A stretch of 64,000 nt of DNA from Litorihabitans aurantiacus (GCF_030161595.1 NZ_BSUM01000001.1:3286001-3350000); one strand, 5' to 3'. Shown: positions 19,624 through 27,962, numbered from the stretch's first letter. Program-made: numbers and translations. The notes: generated by a model not told the origin, from the sequence alone.

Positions 19624-20537
19624 GCATGGACGAACGGACGGACGGCCGCGCCGATGACCTCGCGAGTGAGGTCGACGGCGTCGGCACCCACCACCTCGAC
19701 ACCCCGCTGACCGCGACGCTCCCGCTGTCCGAGCTGCGCCGTCGCCCGACCCGCGCGGAGGTCGAGACACTTCTGCGCGACGCCGCCGCGGGTCGCCACG
19801 GGCGCGGCTGGAAGCGCGCCGTCACGCAGCGGACGATCTCGCCGCGGGCGGCGGCCCTCCTGGCCGCGACCGTGATCGGGGGCGTGTTCCTGATCGCGGT
19901 CCTCGTGTCCGTGGTGCAGGGCGACGGCGACGACGCCCTCCTCGGCCTCGGCATCAGCGCCGTTCTCACGGCGGTCGGTGCGGCGCTCGCGGCCTGGGGT
20001 GCGGCGGCCGCCCGCCGGCGACGGTGGCGCCGGCACGCGCGGTTCGCGACGTTCGCGCGCGCGGCGGGGATGCACCTGCGGCTGTTCGCGCACACGGAGA
20101 CGGTGCCGCGGGCGATCCGGCGACGCCCCAAGGAGCACGGCATCACGCGCGACGCGGTGCACGCCGACGTGATGAGTGCACGCATCGGTGGGTACCAGCT
20201 GCTGGCGGGGACGCGCACGACCGACGTGAAGCGCGGCGACGACACGACCACCTACCACCTGCACTGGGCCGGTCTCCGGGCGCTCGACGGCGAGGTCGCC
20301 ACCCCGCTCTTCGAGGCCGACCCGCGCTGGATCGGGCTGCGCTCCTGGTGCGAGCAGGAGGCCGGCCGCCACCCGGTCCGGCTGTGGCTGGCCGACGGCT
20401 GGCTCCTGCTCGGCCGCGAGAGCCATCGCGACGACCTCTCGACGTTTGCGACTCTGGTGGCTGGGCTCGACGTCGCGCTCGAGCTGCTCGCGGAGGGGCC
20501 GGCCGGGGCGGGGCCGATCGAGGACGCGCGATCGTGA
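19620..20537 (+). CDS. Two-helix membrane protein paralogue 3
   Basis: A 305-residue protein. The start ATG 19620 overlaps the preceding TGA, with GGGAG upstream. Its N-terminal motif is LDTPLTATLPLSELRRRPTRAEV, with helices about 78-98 and 105-127, then RRRRWRRHARFATFARAAGMHLRL, the most typical form of the family signature, and C-terminal LADGWLLLGRESHRDDLSTFATLVAGLDVAL. It has no catalytic motif that I know. Translational coupling on both sides means the four tandem members are made together. Confidence 0.65.
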   Translation: MSMDERTDGRADDLASEVDGVGTHHLDTPLTATLPLSELRRRPTRAEVETLLRDAAAGRHGRGWKRAVTQRTISPRAAALLAATVIGGVFLIAVLVSVVQGDGDDALLGLGISAVLTAVGAALAAWGAAAARRRRWRRHARFATFARAAGMHLRLFAHTETVPRAIRRRPKEHGITRDAVHADVMSARIGGYQLLAGTRTTDVKRGDDTTTYHLHWAGLRALDGEVATPLFEADPRWIGLRSWCEQEAGRHPVRLWLADGWLLLGRESHRDDLSTFATLVAGLDVALELLAEGPAGAGPIEDARS

Positions 20538-21403
20538 GCGGGCCTCGTGAGGACGGGCGTGCGACGGCACCGACCGGTCACCTCGACGCACCGCTGGCGC
20601 GGACGCTCCGATTCGACGCGCTGCGCCGTCGGCCCGCGCGGGAGGAGGTCGCGCGCGTGCGGGGCGAGGCGGCGGCGGGCGCGTACGGCGACGCGGGTCG
20701 CGAGGCGGTCGGGTCCGGGCGGGACGAGCCGCGCCGGATGACGTACTGGGTGAGCGGGGCGTTCGCGGGCCTGGTGCTCCTGATCGGGCTGATCGGCGCC
20801 GTCGTGGAGCGCGAGCCGGTGTTCGTGCTGTTCGCGCTGGGGTCCGCCGCGGCGATGGGGCTCCTGGGAGGTGGGGTGGCGTTCGCCGTGACCGCGGCGG
20901 TCGTGGCCTCGCGCTGGCGACGGCACACGCAGGCCGCGGCGTTCGCGGACGACAACGGTCTCGCGCTGTCGCTCGTCGTGCCGCCCGAGGCGCTGGCGGC
21001 GGCACTGCCCGCGGCCGTGCGGGCGGAGGAGGGGACGCACGCGGACGTGCTCGCCGGTGTCGTGCGCGGGCGGACACTGCTGATGGGGGCGCGGCGGCGG
21101 GAGGTCCGCACCGGCTCGGACCGCACCTCCACGTACCACCTGGTGTGGGTGGCGCTGCGGGTGGACGGGGGCGGTGGCCTCGTCGATGGTGTGGCCGACG
21201 GCGTGGCGGGCGGATCACGAGCGGCGGCGCTCCGGATGCCGGCGCTCGCGGCGCTCGATCGGCGCGTGCGCGACGCCGTCCCCAAGGGGCAGGTCGTGGT
21301 GGCGCGGGACGAGTGGCTGACCCTCGGCGTCGAGGGCTCCAGCGGCAGCCTCGCGGTCCTCGAGGATCTGCTGGGCGTGCTGGACGGGGTGCTGAAGAGC
21401 TAG
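20534..21403 (+). CDS. Two-helix membrane protein paralogue 4
   Basis: A 289-residue protein. The start GTG 20534 overlaps the preceding TGA as GTGA. Key parts are LDAPLARTLRFDALRRRPAREEV, helices about 72-92 and 98-122, RWRRHTQAAAFADDNGL, and RDEWLTLGVEGSSGSLAVLEDLLGVL at the end. The part before the C-terminal strand carries a Gly/Val/Asp insert (about 215-240). It is the last gene of the run and converges on the DUF429 gene 13 bases later without an evident terminator. Confidence 0.65.
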   Translation: MSGPREDGRATAPTGHLDAPLARTLRFDALRRRPAREEVARVRGEAAAGAYGDAGREAVGSGRDEPRRMTYWVSGAFAGLVLLIGLIGAVVEREPVFVLFALGSAAAMGLLGGGVAFAVTAAVVASRWRRHTQAAAFADDNGLALSLVVPPEALAAALPAAVRAEEGTHADVLAGVVRGRTLLMGARRREVRTGSDRTSTYHLVWVALRVDGGGGLVDGVADGVAGGSRAAALRMPALAALDRRVRDAVPKGQVVVARDEWLTLGVEGSSGSLAVLEDLLGVLDGVLKS

Positions 21404-21415
21404 CGGGGGCGGCGG

Positions 21416-22396
21416 TCAGGTGGGTCGACCGGGCGGTGCGGCAGGTTCGGGTGGCGAGTCGAGCGATCCCGGCGCGACTGGTCCGGGCGGCGCGACGATG
21501 AAGCCCTCGACGTCGTCGCCCCAGGCGACCAGCGCCGTCGACCCCGTGCCCCACAGCCAGGCGACGTGGGCGCAGAAGATCCCGTCGAGCTCGTCCTCGA
21601 GACGCTTGAGGTCGACGGCGCGGGTCGCCCGCGCGTGCGCCTCGCGCAGGGCGGTCCACCGGTCGTGCCCGGGAAGGGCGAGGGCTGCGACGGCCTCGAG
21701 GTGGGTCATGAGGGTGTCGAGCGCGACGAGGCGGTCGGCGAGGGTGCGGCTCGGGCGCGGCTTGTAGGGGATGACGCGGTCGAGGCCGAAGAGGGCGACC
21801 ATCGCCGGGTGCGGATAGGTCTCGACGGCGACCGCGAGGCCCGGGTCGGTCGTCGGCGCGGGGGCGTCGGTACCCGTCCCGCGGGACCGCTCGAGCGAGC
21901 CGGGACCGGTGGGCTCGAGAGGGGCGGGTTGCGGGCGCTGCGCCGTCGGCCGCCACCCGAACCGCTGCGCGAGGGTGAGTGCGCGGGGCGGGTCGAAGAG
22001 CGGGTTGGCGCGGTTGGACGGGTAGGTGCCGGCGTCGACGTGGCGGAACGCGCGGGTGAGCTCGCGCTCGACGGGGCGGGACCCGGTGGCGTTGGCGACG
22101 ACGAGCGGCGCGTCGAGCGCGACGACGGCGAGGTGCCCGGCGTGCGGAGCGAGCCACGCGGCGACGTCGTCGTCCGAGGTGACGGCGCCGGAGTCGAGGA
22201 GCCGCCCCGCGCCGTCGACGACGGCGATCCCGCTGACGTTCCGCGCCGACCACGCGAGGTCGATCCCGGCGTAGCGCGCGCCGGTGCCGGGTGGGGAGGT
22301 TGGTGCGACGTGGTTCGCCGGGTTGGGTCCGACGGTGACTTCAGCGGGGCGGTTCGGCGGTGGGACCGGCCGGCGGGTGCGGGTGGGTTGGCGCAT
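21416..22396 (-). CDS. DUF429 family protein
   Basis: About 326 residues. The start ATG 22396 is chosen; GTG 22402 is also in frame and neither has a clear ribosome site. After a disordered Pro/Arg-rich N-terminus, the DUF429 domain begins at YAGIDLAWSARNVSGIAVVD, with ALDAPLVVAN, a YPSNRANPLF stretch and VETYPHPAMVALF, the usual acidic positions of this RNase H-like fold (a predicted nuclease). The C-terminus is again Pro-rich. Function is known only by family; it may be part of nucleic-acid metabolism. Confidence 0.7.
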   Translation of the reverse strand: MRQPTRTRRPVPPPNRPAEVTVGPNPANHVAPTSPPGTGARYAGIDLAWSARNVSGIAVVDGAGRLLDSGAVTSDDDVAAWLAPHAGHLAVVALDAPLVVANATGSRPVERELTRAFRHVDAGTYPSNRANPLFDPPRALTLAQRFGWRPTAQRPQPAPLEPTGPGSLERSRGTGTDAPAPTTDPGLAVAVETYPHPAMVALFGLDRVIPYKPRPSRTLADRLVALDTLMTHLEAVAALALPGHDRWTALREAHARATRAVDLKRLEDELDGIFCAHVAWLWGTGSTALVAWGDDVEGFIVAPPGPVAPGSLDSPPEPAAPPGRPT

Positions 22397-22462
22397 CGGC
22401 ACGGTCGCGCGATCGTCACGGGTACCGGGTGCTGCGGGTACGCCGCGCGACCACCGCTCCCT

Positions 22463-22867
22463 TCAAGTGTCGCGGGCGGCTGCCGATGCGGCTGCGTCGG
22501 CCGCACCGGCATCATCGATGGCCCACCGGGCGTAGACGGCCGCGCGCTCCGCCGGGGCCCCACTGCCGTAGTCGGTCCCGACCTCGCGCGTTCCGGCGGC
22601 GACGACGAGGGCGGCGAGGTCGGGTTCGCCGCGCAGACGGCAGTCGACACCGACGACGTCGAGGAGGCGGCCCAGGCCATTGGCCGCGTGCGTCAGCGAT
22701 GCGGCGACCTTGAGCTGCCCGTAGGTGATGGTTCCGCGGCGCTGCGCCACGACGGCGAGCGCCGCACGGATCTTCGGGATGCTCTCGACGTCGGTCGTGG
22801 TCACGGTGACGGTGACGCCCTTGATCGACAGCTTCTGGCCCACGCGGACGGTGGTGTCGGTCGACAT
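22463..22867 (-). CDS. Conserved small protein with possible winged-helix domain
   Basis: A 134-residue protein. The start ATG 22867 lies six bases after a TAGCGT box. Residues about 28-105 (KIRAALAVVAQRRGTITYGQL...NGLGRLLDVVGVDCRLRGEPDLAALVV) are helical and look like the small winged-helix domain seen in some DNA-repair and restriction-linked proteins; this is an inference from pattern only. The tail is Ala-rich. Its promoter abuts the heptamer array at 22884-22932. Confidence 0.55.
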   Translation of the reverse strand: MSTDTTVRVGQKLSIKGVTVTVTTTDVESIPKIRAALAVVAQRRGTITYGQLKVAASLTHAANGLGRLLDVVGVDCRLRGEPDLAALVVAAGTREVGTDYGSGAPAERAAVYARWAIDDAGAADAAASAAARDT

Positions 22868-22873
22868 GACGTC

Positions 22874-22879
22874 ACGCTA
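22874..22879 (-). promoter_or_regulatory. -10 box TAGCGT abutting a heptamer array
   Basis: On the minus strand TAGCGT ends six bases before the ATG at 22867, and four bases upstream of it the 7-bp tandem array begins. The -35 region of this promoter therefore falls inside the array. Confidence 0.5.
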
Positions 22880-22883
22880 CCCG

Positions 22884-22932
22884 CGGCGGTCGGCGGTCGG
22901 CGGTCGGCGGTCGGCGGTCGGCGGTCGGCGGT
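22884..22932 (+). repeat. Seven perfect copies of a 7-bp repeat (CGGCGGT)
   Basis: This is 49 bp of uninterrupted CGGCGGT. Read on the minus strand (the strand of the gene it precedes) the unit is ACCGCCG, the same unit as CGCCGAC in phase, which also occurs in the array at 29931-30084. Confidence 0.9.
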
Positions 22933-22950
22933 CGGAGGGGACTGCCTCAT

Positions 22951-23036
22951 CGACTGCTGCGGTGGGCACGGTTACCGGATCGGGTGTGACCTCCTGCACG
23001 GATAGCGGTCGGCAACCGTGCAGGACGCAACAGTCG
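22951..23036 (+). repeat. Three-half-unit palindromic element, copy B1
   Basis: This is 86 bp with halves 22951-22974, 22981-23004 and inverted 23013-23036. The N12 cores are mixed: the inverted half resembles half 1 on its outer side (TTGCG against CTGCG) and half 2 on its inner side (TCCTGCA), so it looks like a recombinant of the two. Confidence 0.75.
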
Positions 23037-23124
23037 ATGCTGCCGGACTGCCGACCCGCACCCGAGCGCCGCGCGCACCCCTCCGGCCGCTCGGGAGACG
23101 CGACCCGTGGGCACCCGCGGTGAT

Positions 23125-23210
23125 CAACTGCTGCGCTAGTCGCGGATAGCTGATCGACTGCTGCGCTGCCCGCGGTTAGCGGCTGCTAACCGCGCGTAGC
23201 GCAGCAGTCG
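23125..23210 (+). repeat. Three-half-unit palindromic element, copy B2
   Basis: This is 86 bp with halves 23125-23148, 23155-23178 and inverted 23187-23210. All three cores begin CTGCGCT. With flanking AT and GC the second and third halves form 28-base arms that match at 26 positions. Confidence 0.8.
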
Positions 23211-23236
23211 ATGACGTTGAGCGGTCGGTCGCGCCG

Positions 23237-23323
23237 TGAGTGGCACGTCCTGTCCGGATAGCGGTGGCTATCCGGGCGAGACGTGACAGTCAGGGGAGCT
23301 ATCCGGGCAGAACGTGACAGTCG
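23237..23323 (-). repeat. Three-half-unit palindromic element, copy B3 (reverse orientation)
   Basis: This is 87 bp. One plus-sense half (23237-23260) is followed by two inverted halves (23269-23292, 23300-23323), which is the reverse complement of the other arrangement. Cores begin TCACG or GCACG. Confidence 0.75.
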
Positions 23324-23341
23324 GCGCCGGTCGCCCGAGAT

Positions 23342-23427
23342 CGACTGTTGCGGTGGGCACGGATACGGGATCCAGTGTTGCAGCGGGCACGGATAGCGAA
23401 CCGTAACCATGCCGGGCGTCACAGTCG
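23342..23427 (+). repeat. Three-half-unit palindromic element, copy B4
   Basis: This is 86 bp with halves 23342-23365, 23372-23395 and inverted 23404-23427. The first two cores are TTGCGG/TTGCAG types and the third has diverged (TGACG, inner box TAACCA). It is the most degenerate pairing in cluster B. Confidence 0.7.
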
Positions 23428-23466
23428 CGGTCGCGGCCCGGTGTCGCTGCGGCCGGACCGCCCGAG

Positions 23467-23553
23467 ACCCGGACCACCCGGATCCGGAACACCCGGACCC
23501 GGACCACCCGGATCCGGACCACCCGCACCCGGACCACCTGACACCCGGACCAC
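23467..23553. repeat. Imperfect ACCCGG-type tandem repeat downstream of zwf
   Basis: A 22-base unit (ACCCGGACCACCCGG followed by ATCCGGA) occurs at 23467 and 23497, a 30-base period, followed by shorter ACCCGGACCACC variants up to 10 bases before the zwf stop codon. No hairpin with unique pairing is evident. Confidence 0.65.
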
Positions 23554-23562
23554 CCGGGCCCC

Positions 23563-25026
23563 TCATCCGAGCGCCGCGCCCCACCCCTCCGGCACCGCCG
23601 ACCCCGCCGGGTACTCCTCCATCGGCACCTCGTCGGCATCCCACGCCGCGAGCACCTCGTCGCAGATCCGCCAGCACTCCTCCGCCGCGTCGCCGCGGAC
23701 GGTCAGCATCCCGTCGCCGTCGAGGATCCCCGCCAGCACCTCGCCGTACGGCGCCAACGAGGCGCGCCGCAGGTCCGCTCGCAGCACGCTCTGCCCGAGC
23801 GCGAGCGGGTCGTCGAGCGAGTTGGTCGTGACGCGCAGCTCCATCGTGTCCGGGTTCAGCCCGATCACGAGCCGGTCCTCCGGGTCGGCGCCGGTCAGCC
23901 CGCCCGGCAGGTGCCGCACCGGCGCGAACGTCAGGGCCACGTGCTTGTTGGCGCCCCCGAGCGCCTTGCCCGAGCGCAGCGTGATCGGCACCCCGGCCCA
24001 GCGCGAGTTCGCGACCTCCACCGTGATCTGCGCGAGCGTCTCCGTCCCGCGCGCGGGGTCCACGCCGTCCTCGTCCACGTACGAGGGGACGGACCGGGAG
24101 ACCGCACGCCCGCCGTCGTCCACCCCCTCCACGCGACCCGCCGTGTACCGCGCACGCCGCGAGGCACCCACCGCGCTCCCGCCCCACAGCCGCGTGGCGC
24201 GCAGCGCCGCCGCCTGCGCGTCCCGCAGGTCGCGCTCGGTGATGCTCGCGGGCGGCTCCATGGTCGCCAGGGCCATCACCTGCAGCAGGTGCGACTGGAT
24301 CATGTCGCGCAGCGCACCCGCGTGGTCGTAGTACCCGGCGCGGCCCTCGAGCGCGATCTGCTCGTCGTAGGCGATCTCGATCCCGGCCACGTGCTCGCCG
24401 GTCCACACCGCCTGGAACATGCGGTTGGCGAAGCGCAGCGCGATGAGGTCCAGCACCGTGGTCATGCCGAGGAAGTGGTCCACGCGGTGCACCTGGTCGT
24501 CCGGCACCAGCTGCGCGACCAGCGCGTTCAGCGCCCGCGCTCCGTCCTCGTCCTGCCCGAACGGCTTCTCCATCGCCAGGTGCAGCTCGGCGGGGAGGTC
24601 GACGTCGCACAGCGCCCCGCACACCTTCGCCGTCACCGCGGGCGGGAGCGCGAAGTACAGGACGACGCGCCGCTCGCCGTCGTGCTCCGCGGCCTCCGAC
24701 CCCGGCGCGGGCGCGGCCGCCGCGCGCAGCAGGTCCGTCAGCGCACCGTGGTCGGTCGCGTCCAGCGAGACGTACGACGACGAGCCCGCCACCCGGTCCA
24801 CGCACGTCGCCCCCGCGCCGCCCTCCGTCAGGGCCGCGCGAACCTCCGCCTCGAAGTCGCCGTCCGGCCGGGAGTCCCGGTCCGCGCCGATCACGCGCAC
24901 GTCCCGGTCCGGCTCGTGCGCGAGCAGCGATCCGATGCCCGGCAGCAGCAACCGCCGGGTGAGGTCCCCGGACGCGCCGAGGATCACCAGGGTGGCGGGG
25001 CGGTCCGACCGCGTCCGGACGCTCAC
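23563..25026 (-). CDS. zwf: Glucose-6-phosphate 1-dehydrogenase family protein
   Basis: A 487-residue protein that would oxidise glucose 6-phosphate to 6-phosphogluconolactone with NADP. The start GTG 25026 overlaps the GH15 stop as GTGA. It has the N-terminal dinucleotide motif GASGDLTRR, EKPFG, and the catalytic His in the RVDHFLGM stretch. The standard motif is RIDHYLGK, so the usual substrate Lys is Met here. GALRDMIQSHLLQ keeps the second His. Variants with DHFLGM occur in an actinobacterial branch of this family, so a different kinetic role or substrate is possible. It is in an operon with GH15. Confidence 0.8.
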   Translation of the reverse strand: MSVRTRSDRPATLVILGASGDLTRRLLLPGIGSLLAHEPDRDVRVIGADRDSRPDGDFEAEVRAALTEGGAGATCVDRVAGSSSYVSLDATDHGALTDLLRAAAAPAPGSEAAEHDGERRVVLYFALPPAVTAKVCGALCDVDLPAELHLAMEKPFGQDEDGARALNALVAQLVPDDQVHRVDHFLGMTTVLDLIALRFANRMFQAVWTGEHVAGIEIAYDEQIALEGRAGYYDHAGALRDMIQSHLLQVMALATMEPPASITERDLRDAQAAALRATRLWGGSAVGASRRARYTAGRVEGVDDGGRAVSRSVPSYVDEDGVDPARGTETLAQITVEVANSRWAGVPITLRSGKALGGANKHVALTFAPVRHLPGGLTGADPEDRLVIGLNPDTMELRVTTNSLDDPLALGQSVLRADLRRASLAPYGEVLAGILDGDGMLTVRGDAAEECWRICDEVLAAWDADEVPMEEYPAGSAVPEGWGAALG

Positions 25027-26954
25027 GCGAGGGCCTCCGCATCAGCAGCAGCGGCCGCGCCGGCCGGGTTCGCCACGGGGTCCTGCGCGGGCCCGACGGC
25101 GGGCGTCCGGTCCGCGAGCGGCCCCGCGTCGGACGCGCTCGCGCCGTCCCCGAGCGCCGCCTGCGCGGCCTCGATCGCGTCCGCGGCCCGGATCAGCCCG
25201 AGGTGGGAGAAGGCCTGCGGGAAGTTGCCCATCTGACGCATCCCGTCGACGTCGTACTCCTCCGCCAGGAGCCCGAGGTCCGTGGTGAGGCCGACGAGGC
25301 GGTCCATGAGCGTGCGCGCGTCCTCGAGTCGGCCGCTGTGCGCGTACTGCTCCACGAGCCAGAAGCAGCAGATGAGGAACGGGTGCTCGTGGCCCTCCAG
25401 CCCGTCGGTGCCGTCGGTGCGGTAGCGCAGGAGCAGGTCGCCCTGCATGAGGTCCCGCTCCATCTGCGCGACCGTGGCGAGCATGCGCGGGTCGTCGTAG
25501 GGCAGGAAACCGGTCTGCGGGATCTGCAGCAGGGACGCGTCGACCTCGGTGTTGTCGTAGGTCTGTGTGAACCCGCCGGTCTCCGCGCTCACGCCGCGCT
25601 CGAGGATCTCCTCGCGCAGCTCGTCGCGCACCTTCGTCCACCGCTCGACCGGTGCGTCCAGCCCGTGCTCGGCGCACGCACGCACGCCCCGGTCCAGCGC
25701 TGCCCAGATCATCACGCGCGAGTGGGTGAAGAAGTGCGGGTCGCCGCGCATCTCCCACAGGCCCTGGTCCTTGTCGTCGATCCGGTCGACGGCGAAGTCC
25801 ACCATCTGCCGCTGCAGCGGCCACGAGAAGTCGTCCTCGGCTACTCCGGCGTCGCGCAGCTGCGCCAGCGCGATCATCACCTCGCCCACGACGTCGGCCT
25901 GGAACTGGTCCACCGCGCCGTTCCCGATGCGGACGGGCCGCGAGTCCAGGTGGCCGGCGAGGTGGTCCAGCTCGCGCTCGGGCAGCTCCCGCTCCCCGGC
26001 GATGCCGTACATGATCTGCAGGTCCTGGGGGTCGCCGGCGACGGCGCGCAGCAGCCAGTCCCGCCAGTGCTGGGCGACCTCGGTGCGGCCGTGCGCGAGC
26101 AGCGCCTCGAGCGTGAGGGCGGAGTCGCGCAGCCAGCAGAAGCGGTAGTCCCAGTTGCGCACGCCGCCCGGGTCCTCGGGGAGCGACGCCGTCGGGGCCG
26201 CGACGATGCCGCCCGTGTCCCGGTGGGTGAGGGCGCGCAGCACGAGGAGCGAGCGGCGCACGGCCTCGGCCCACGGACCCGACACCTCGACCTGGTCGCT
26301 CCAGCCGCGCCAGTAGGAGCGGGTGTCGGCGAGGGCCTGATCGACGTCGAGGGGCGGCGGGACCGGCTGGTAGGAGCGGGCCCACGCGAGGTCCCAGACG
26401 GCGCGCTCGCCCGTCGCCAGGGGGTGCTCGGTCGTGTGGCGGTGGTCGTCGGGGGAGAGGGCGGGGCCGCGCAGCACGTAGGAGTCGGGGCCGGCGATCG
26501 CGAGGAGGTAGCCGTCGCCCTCCTGCTCCTCGACCTCCTGACCCTCGACCTCCGCCGCGCCCACGCGCCGCACCCACGGGCTCGCGACGCCGTACCCCGG
26601 CCGCAGCCGCAGGTCGTGCTCGATCCGCACGCTCCCCTCGATGCACTCGGCGATCCGCACGAGGTCGGCTCGGTCGCCCACCGGCATGAACTCGGTGATC
26701 ACGGCGCGCCCGGTCGGGGTCTCCCAGACGCTGCGGAGCACGAACGTGTCCTGCTCGTACGCGCGCTCCACGAGCGTTCCGTCCACGGGCGCCATGCGCC
26801 ACCGGCCGTCGTCGGGCGTGCCGAGCATCGCGGTGAACACGGCGGCGGAGTCGAAGCGGGGCAGGCAGAGCCAGTCGATGCTGCCGTCGGCGGACACGAG
26901 CGGTCCGGTGCGGAGGTCGGCCAGGAGGGCGTAGTCGCCGATCGCGGAGGTCAC
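25023..26954 (-). CDS. GH15 family glycosidase (trehalase/glucoamylase-like)
   Basis: A 643-residue protein. The start GTG 26954 is chosen because the protein begins at the conserved IGDYALLADLRTGPLVSADGSIDWLCLPRFDS; longer frames upstream are non-coding. An N-terminal beta-sandwich (about 1-250) is followed by the (alpha/alpha)6 barrel with NWDYRFCWLRDS and a late GLLAEEYD that carries a catalytic Glu. No signal peptide is seen, so it is cytoplasmic. Actinobacterial members of this group are often trehalases; glucoamylase activity cannot be excluded. It is followed without a gap by zwf, so glucose released could feed the pentose phosphate route after phosphorylation. Confidence 0.82.
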   Translation of the reverse strand: MTSAIGDYALLADLRTGPLVSADGSIDWLCLPRFDSAAVFTAMLGTPDDGRWRMAPVDGTLVERAYEQDTFVLRSVWETPTGRAVITEFMPVGDRADLVRIAECIEGSVRIEHDLRLRPGYGVASPWVRRVGAAEVEGQEVEEQEGDGYLLAIAGPDSYVLRGPALSPDDHRHTTEHPLATGERAVWDLAWARSYQPVPPPLDVDQALADTRSYWRGWSDQVEVSGPWAEAVRRSLLVLRALTHRDTGGIVAAPTASLPEDPGGVRNWDYRFCWLRDSALTLEALLAHGRTEVAQHWRDWLLRAVAGDPQDLQIMYGIAGERELPERELDHLAGHLDSRPVRIGNGAVDQFQADVVGEVMIALAQLRDAGVAEDDFSWPLQRQMVDFAVDRIDDKDQGLWEMRGDPHFFTHSRVMIWAALDRGVRACAEHGLDAPVERWTKVRDELREEILERGVSAETGGFTQTYDNTEVDASLLQIPQTGFLPYDDPRMLATVAQMERDLMQGDLLLRYRTDGTDGLEGHEHPFLICCFWLVEQYAHSGRLEDARTLMDRLVGLTTDLGLLAEEYDVDGMRQMGNFPQAFSHLGLIRAADAIEAAQAALGDGASASDAGPLADRTPAVGPAQDPVANPAGAAAAADAEALA

Positions 26955-27016
26955 CCCACCAGGCGACCACGCGGCGCTGACGGGCGTCAACGAAGTCGAG
27001 CGCCCCGTGCGCGGGC

Positions 27017-27913
27017 TCAGTCGCACTGCTCCCGCACGTACGACGGGTCGTCCGGTCCCACGAGCAGCCGGTCGCGCAGGATCGTCAGCGGGGCGCGGTC
27101 CGGCGCGTCGCACACCTCCGCGAGGTCCGGGCCGCCGTCGTCGTACTCGATCTGGAGCACGTGCTCGCCGTAGACGTCGCGGTAGGCGCCGCACTCGTCG
27201 TAGCGCGCGCACTCCTCCACGACGGCGAAGTCGAAGCCCGCGACCTCGCGGGCGTCCGCCCCGACGTCGGCCGCGTTCTTCTGCCCGACGGCGAGGCCCG
27301 CCCCGTGCGCCAGGTCCGCGTAGGCGGTGGCGAGGGTCATGGCGCCGTCCGCATCCACGCCGTCGAACCGCAGGAACGTGTCGAGGTTGTCGAGCTCGAC
27401 GGCGTCGAAGCCGCGCTCGGCGCACGCACTCACCTGCGGCCCGACGACGGCGAGGATCGCCGCGCGCCGCTGCTCGTCCGAGGGGTCGAGGACCACCTCG
27501 TCCGGCCAGTCCGGGTCCGTCACGACGGCGCCGCTGGCATCCCGCAGGAGCGCGTCGGGGGCGTCGCGCCGCCAGTCCTCGAGCGTGCCCGGCTGGGTCT
27601 GGAAGCCGTTGACGTAGCAGACGTTGTAGGCGTCCGGGAGCGGATCGGCCGTGACGTCGCGGCCGACGACGTCGAACTCGCCCGCCTCGCCGTACGCGTC
27701 GCCGAGCTGGTAGTCGAAGGTGCCGGTGGTGGGCGGGAGTGCGGGGGAGGTGGCGGTGGTGTCGGCGGCGGGCGGCTCGGTCGCGTCGGGGTCGGGGTCG
27801 CCCGCGCCGCACGCGGTGAGGAGGATGACCAGCGCGCCGGTCGCGGCGGCCGTTGCGCCGCGGCGGGGGCGGCGTCGGCGTCGTGCGGCGGGCGGTGTGC
27901 GGGGCGAGCGCAT
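27017..27913 (-). CDS. GH114-type endo-alpha-1,4-polygalactosaminidase lipoprotein
   Basis: A 298-residue protein. The start ATG 27913 lies five bases after TATCGT. A basic N-terminus, hydrophobic stretch and lipobox (ILLTAC, Cys about 35) show export and lipid anchoring. The catalytic domain (about 65-298) has the GH114 pattern: FDYQLGDAY, YNVCYVNGFQTQPG, GFDAVELDNLD and FDFAVVEECARYDEC. Known members cut alpha-1,4-linked galactosamine polymers found in fungal or bacterial biofilm matrices. It shares a 62-base divergent promoter region with the acetyltransferase gene. Confidence 0.8.
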   Translation of the reverse strand: MRSPRTPPAARRRRRPRRGATAAATGALVILLTACGAGDPDPDATEPPAADTTATSPALPPTTGTFDYQLGDAYGEAGEFDVVGRDVTADPLPDAYNVCYVNGFQTQPGTLEDWRRDAPDALLRDASGAVVTDPDWPDEVVLDPSDEQRRAAILAVVGPQVSACAERGFDAVELDNLDTFLRFDGVDADGAMTLATAYADLAHGAGLAVGQKNAADVGADAREVAGFDFAVVEECARYDECGAYRDVYGEHVLQIEYDDGGPDLAEVCDAPDRAPLTILRDRLLVGPDDPSYVREQCD

Positions 27914-27918
27914 GCGTG

Positions 27919-27924
27919 ACGATA
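27919..27924 (-). promoter_or_regulatory. -10 box TATCGT for the GH114 gene
   Basis: On the minus strand TATCGT ends five bases before the ATG at 27913. It stands back to back with the TAGCGT box of the divergent gene, 38 bases away. Confidence 0.5.
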
Positions 27925-27962
27925 GCGCAGGAAATCCCGGGCGCGCTGTCGGTGGCCCGCGC

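Noticed and set aside
23342..23427. Possible insertion-sequence ends or a mobile element with transposase in the repeat clusters
   Set aside because: No transposase-like frame, target-site duplication or long terminal inverted repeat enclosing a gene is visible; a non-autonomous repeat remains possible.
22868..23562. Possible CRISPR array in the repeat-rich gap (also considered for 29919-30573)
   Set aside because: Repeats are 24-base half-units in both orientations with gaps of 6-8 bases, not direct repeats with unique spacers of about 30 bases, and no cas genes are near.
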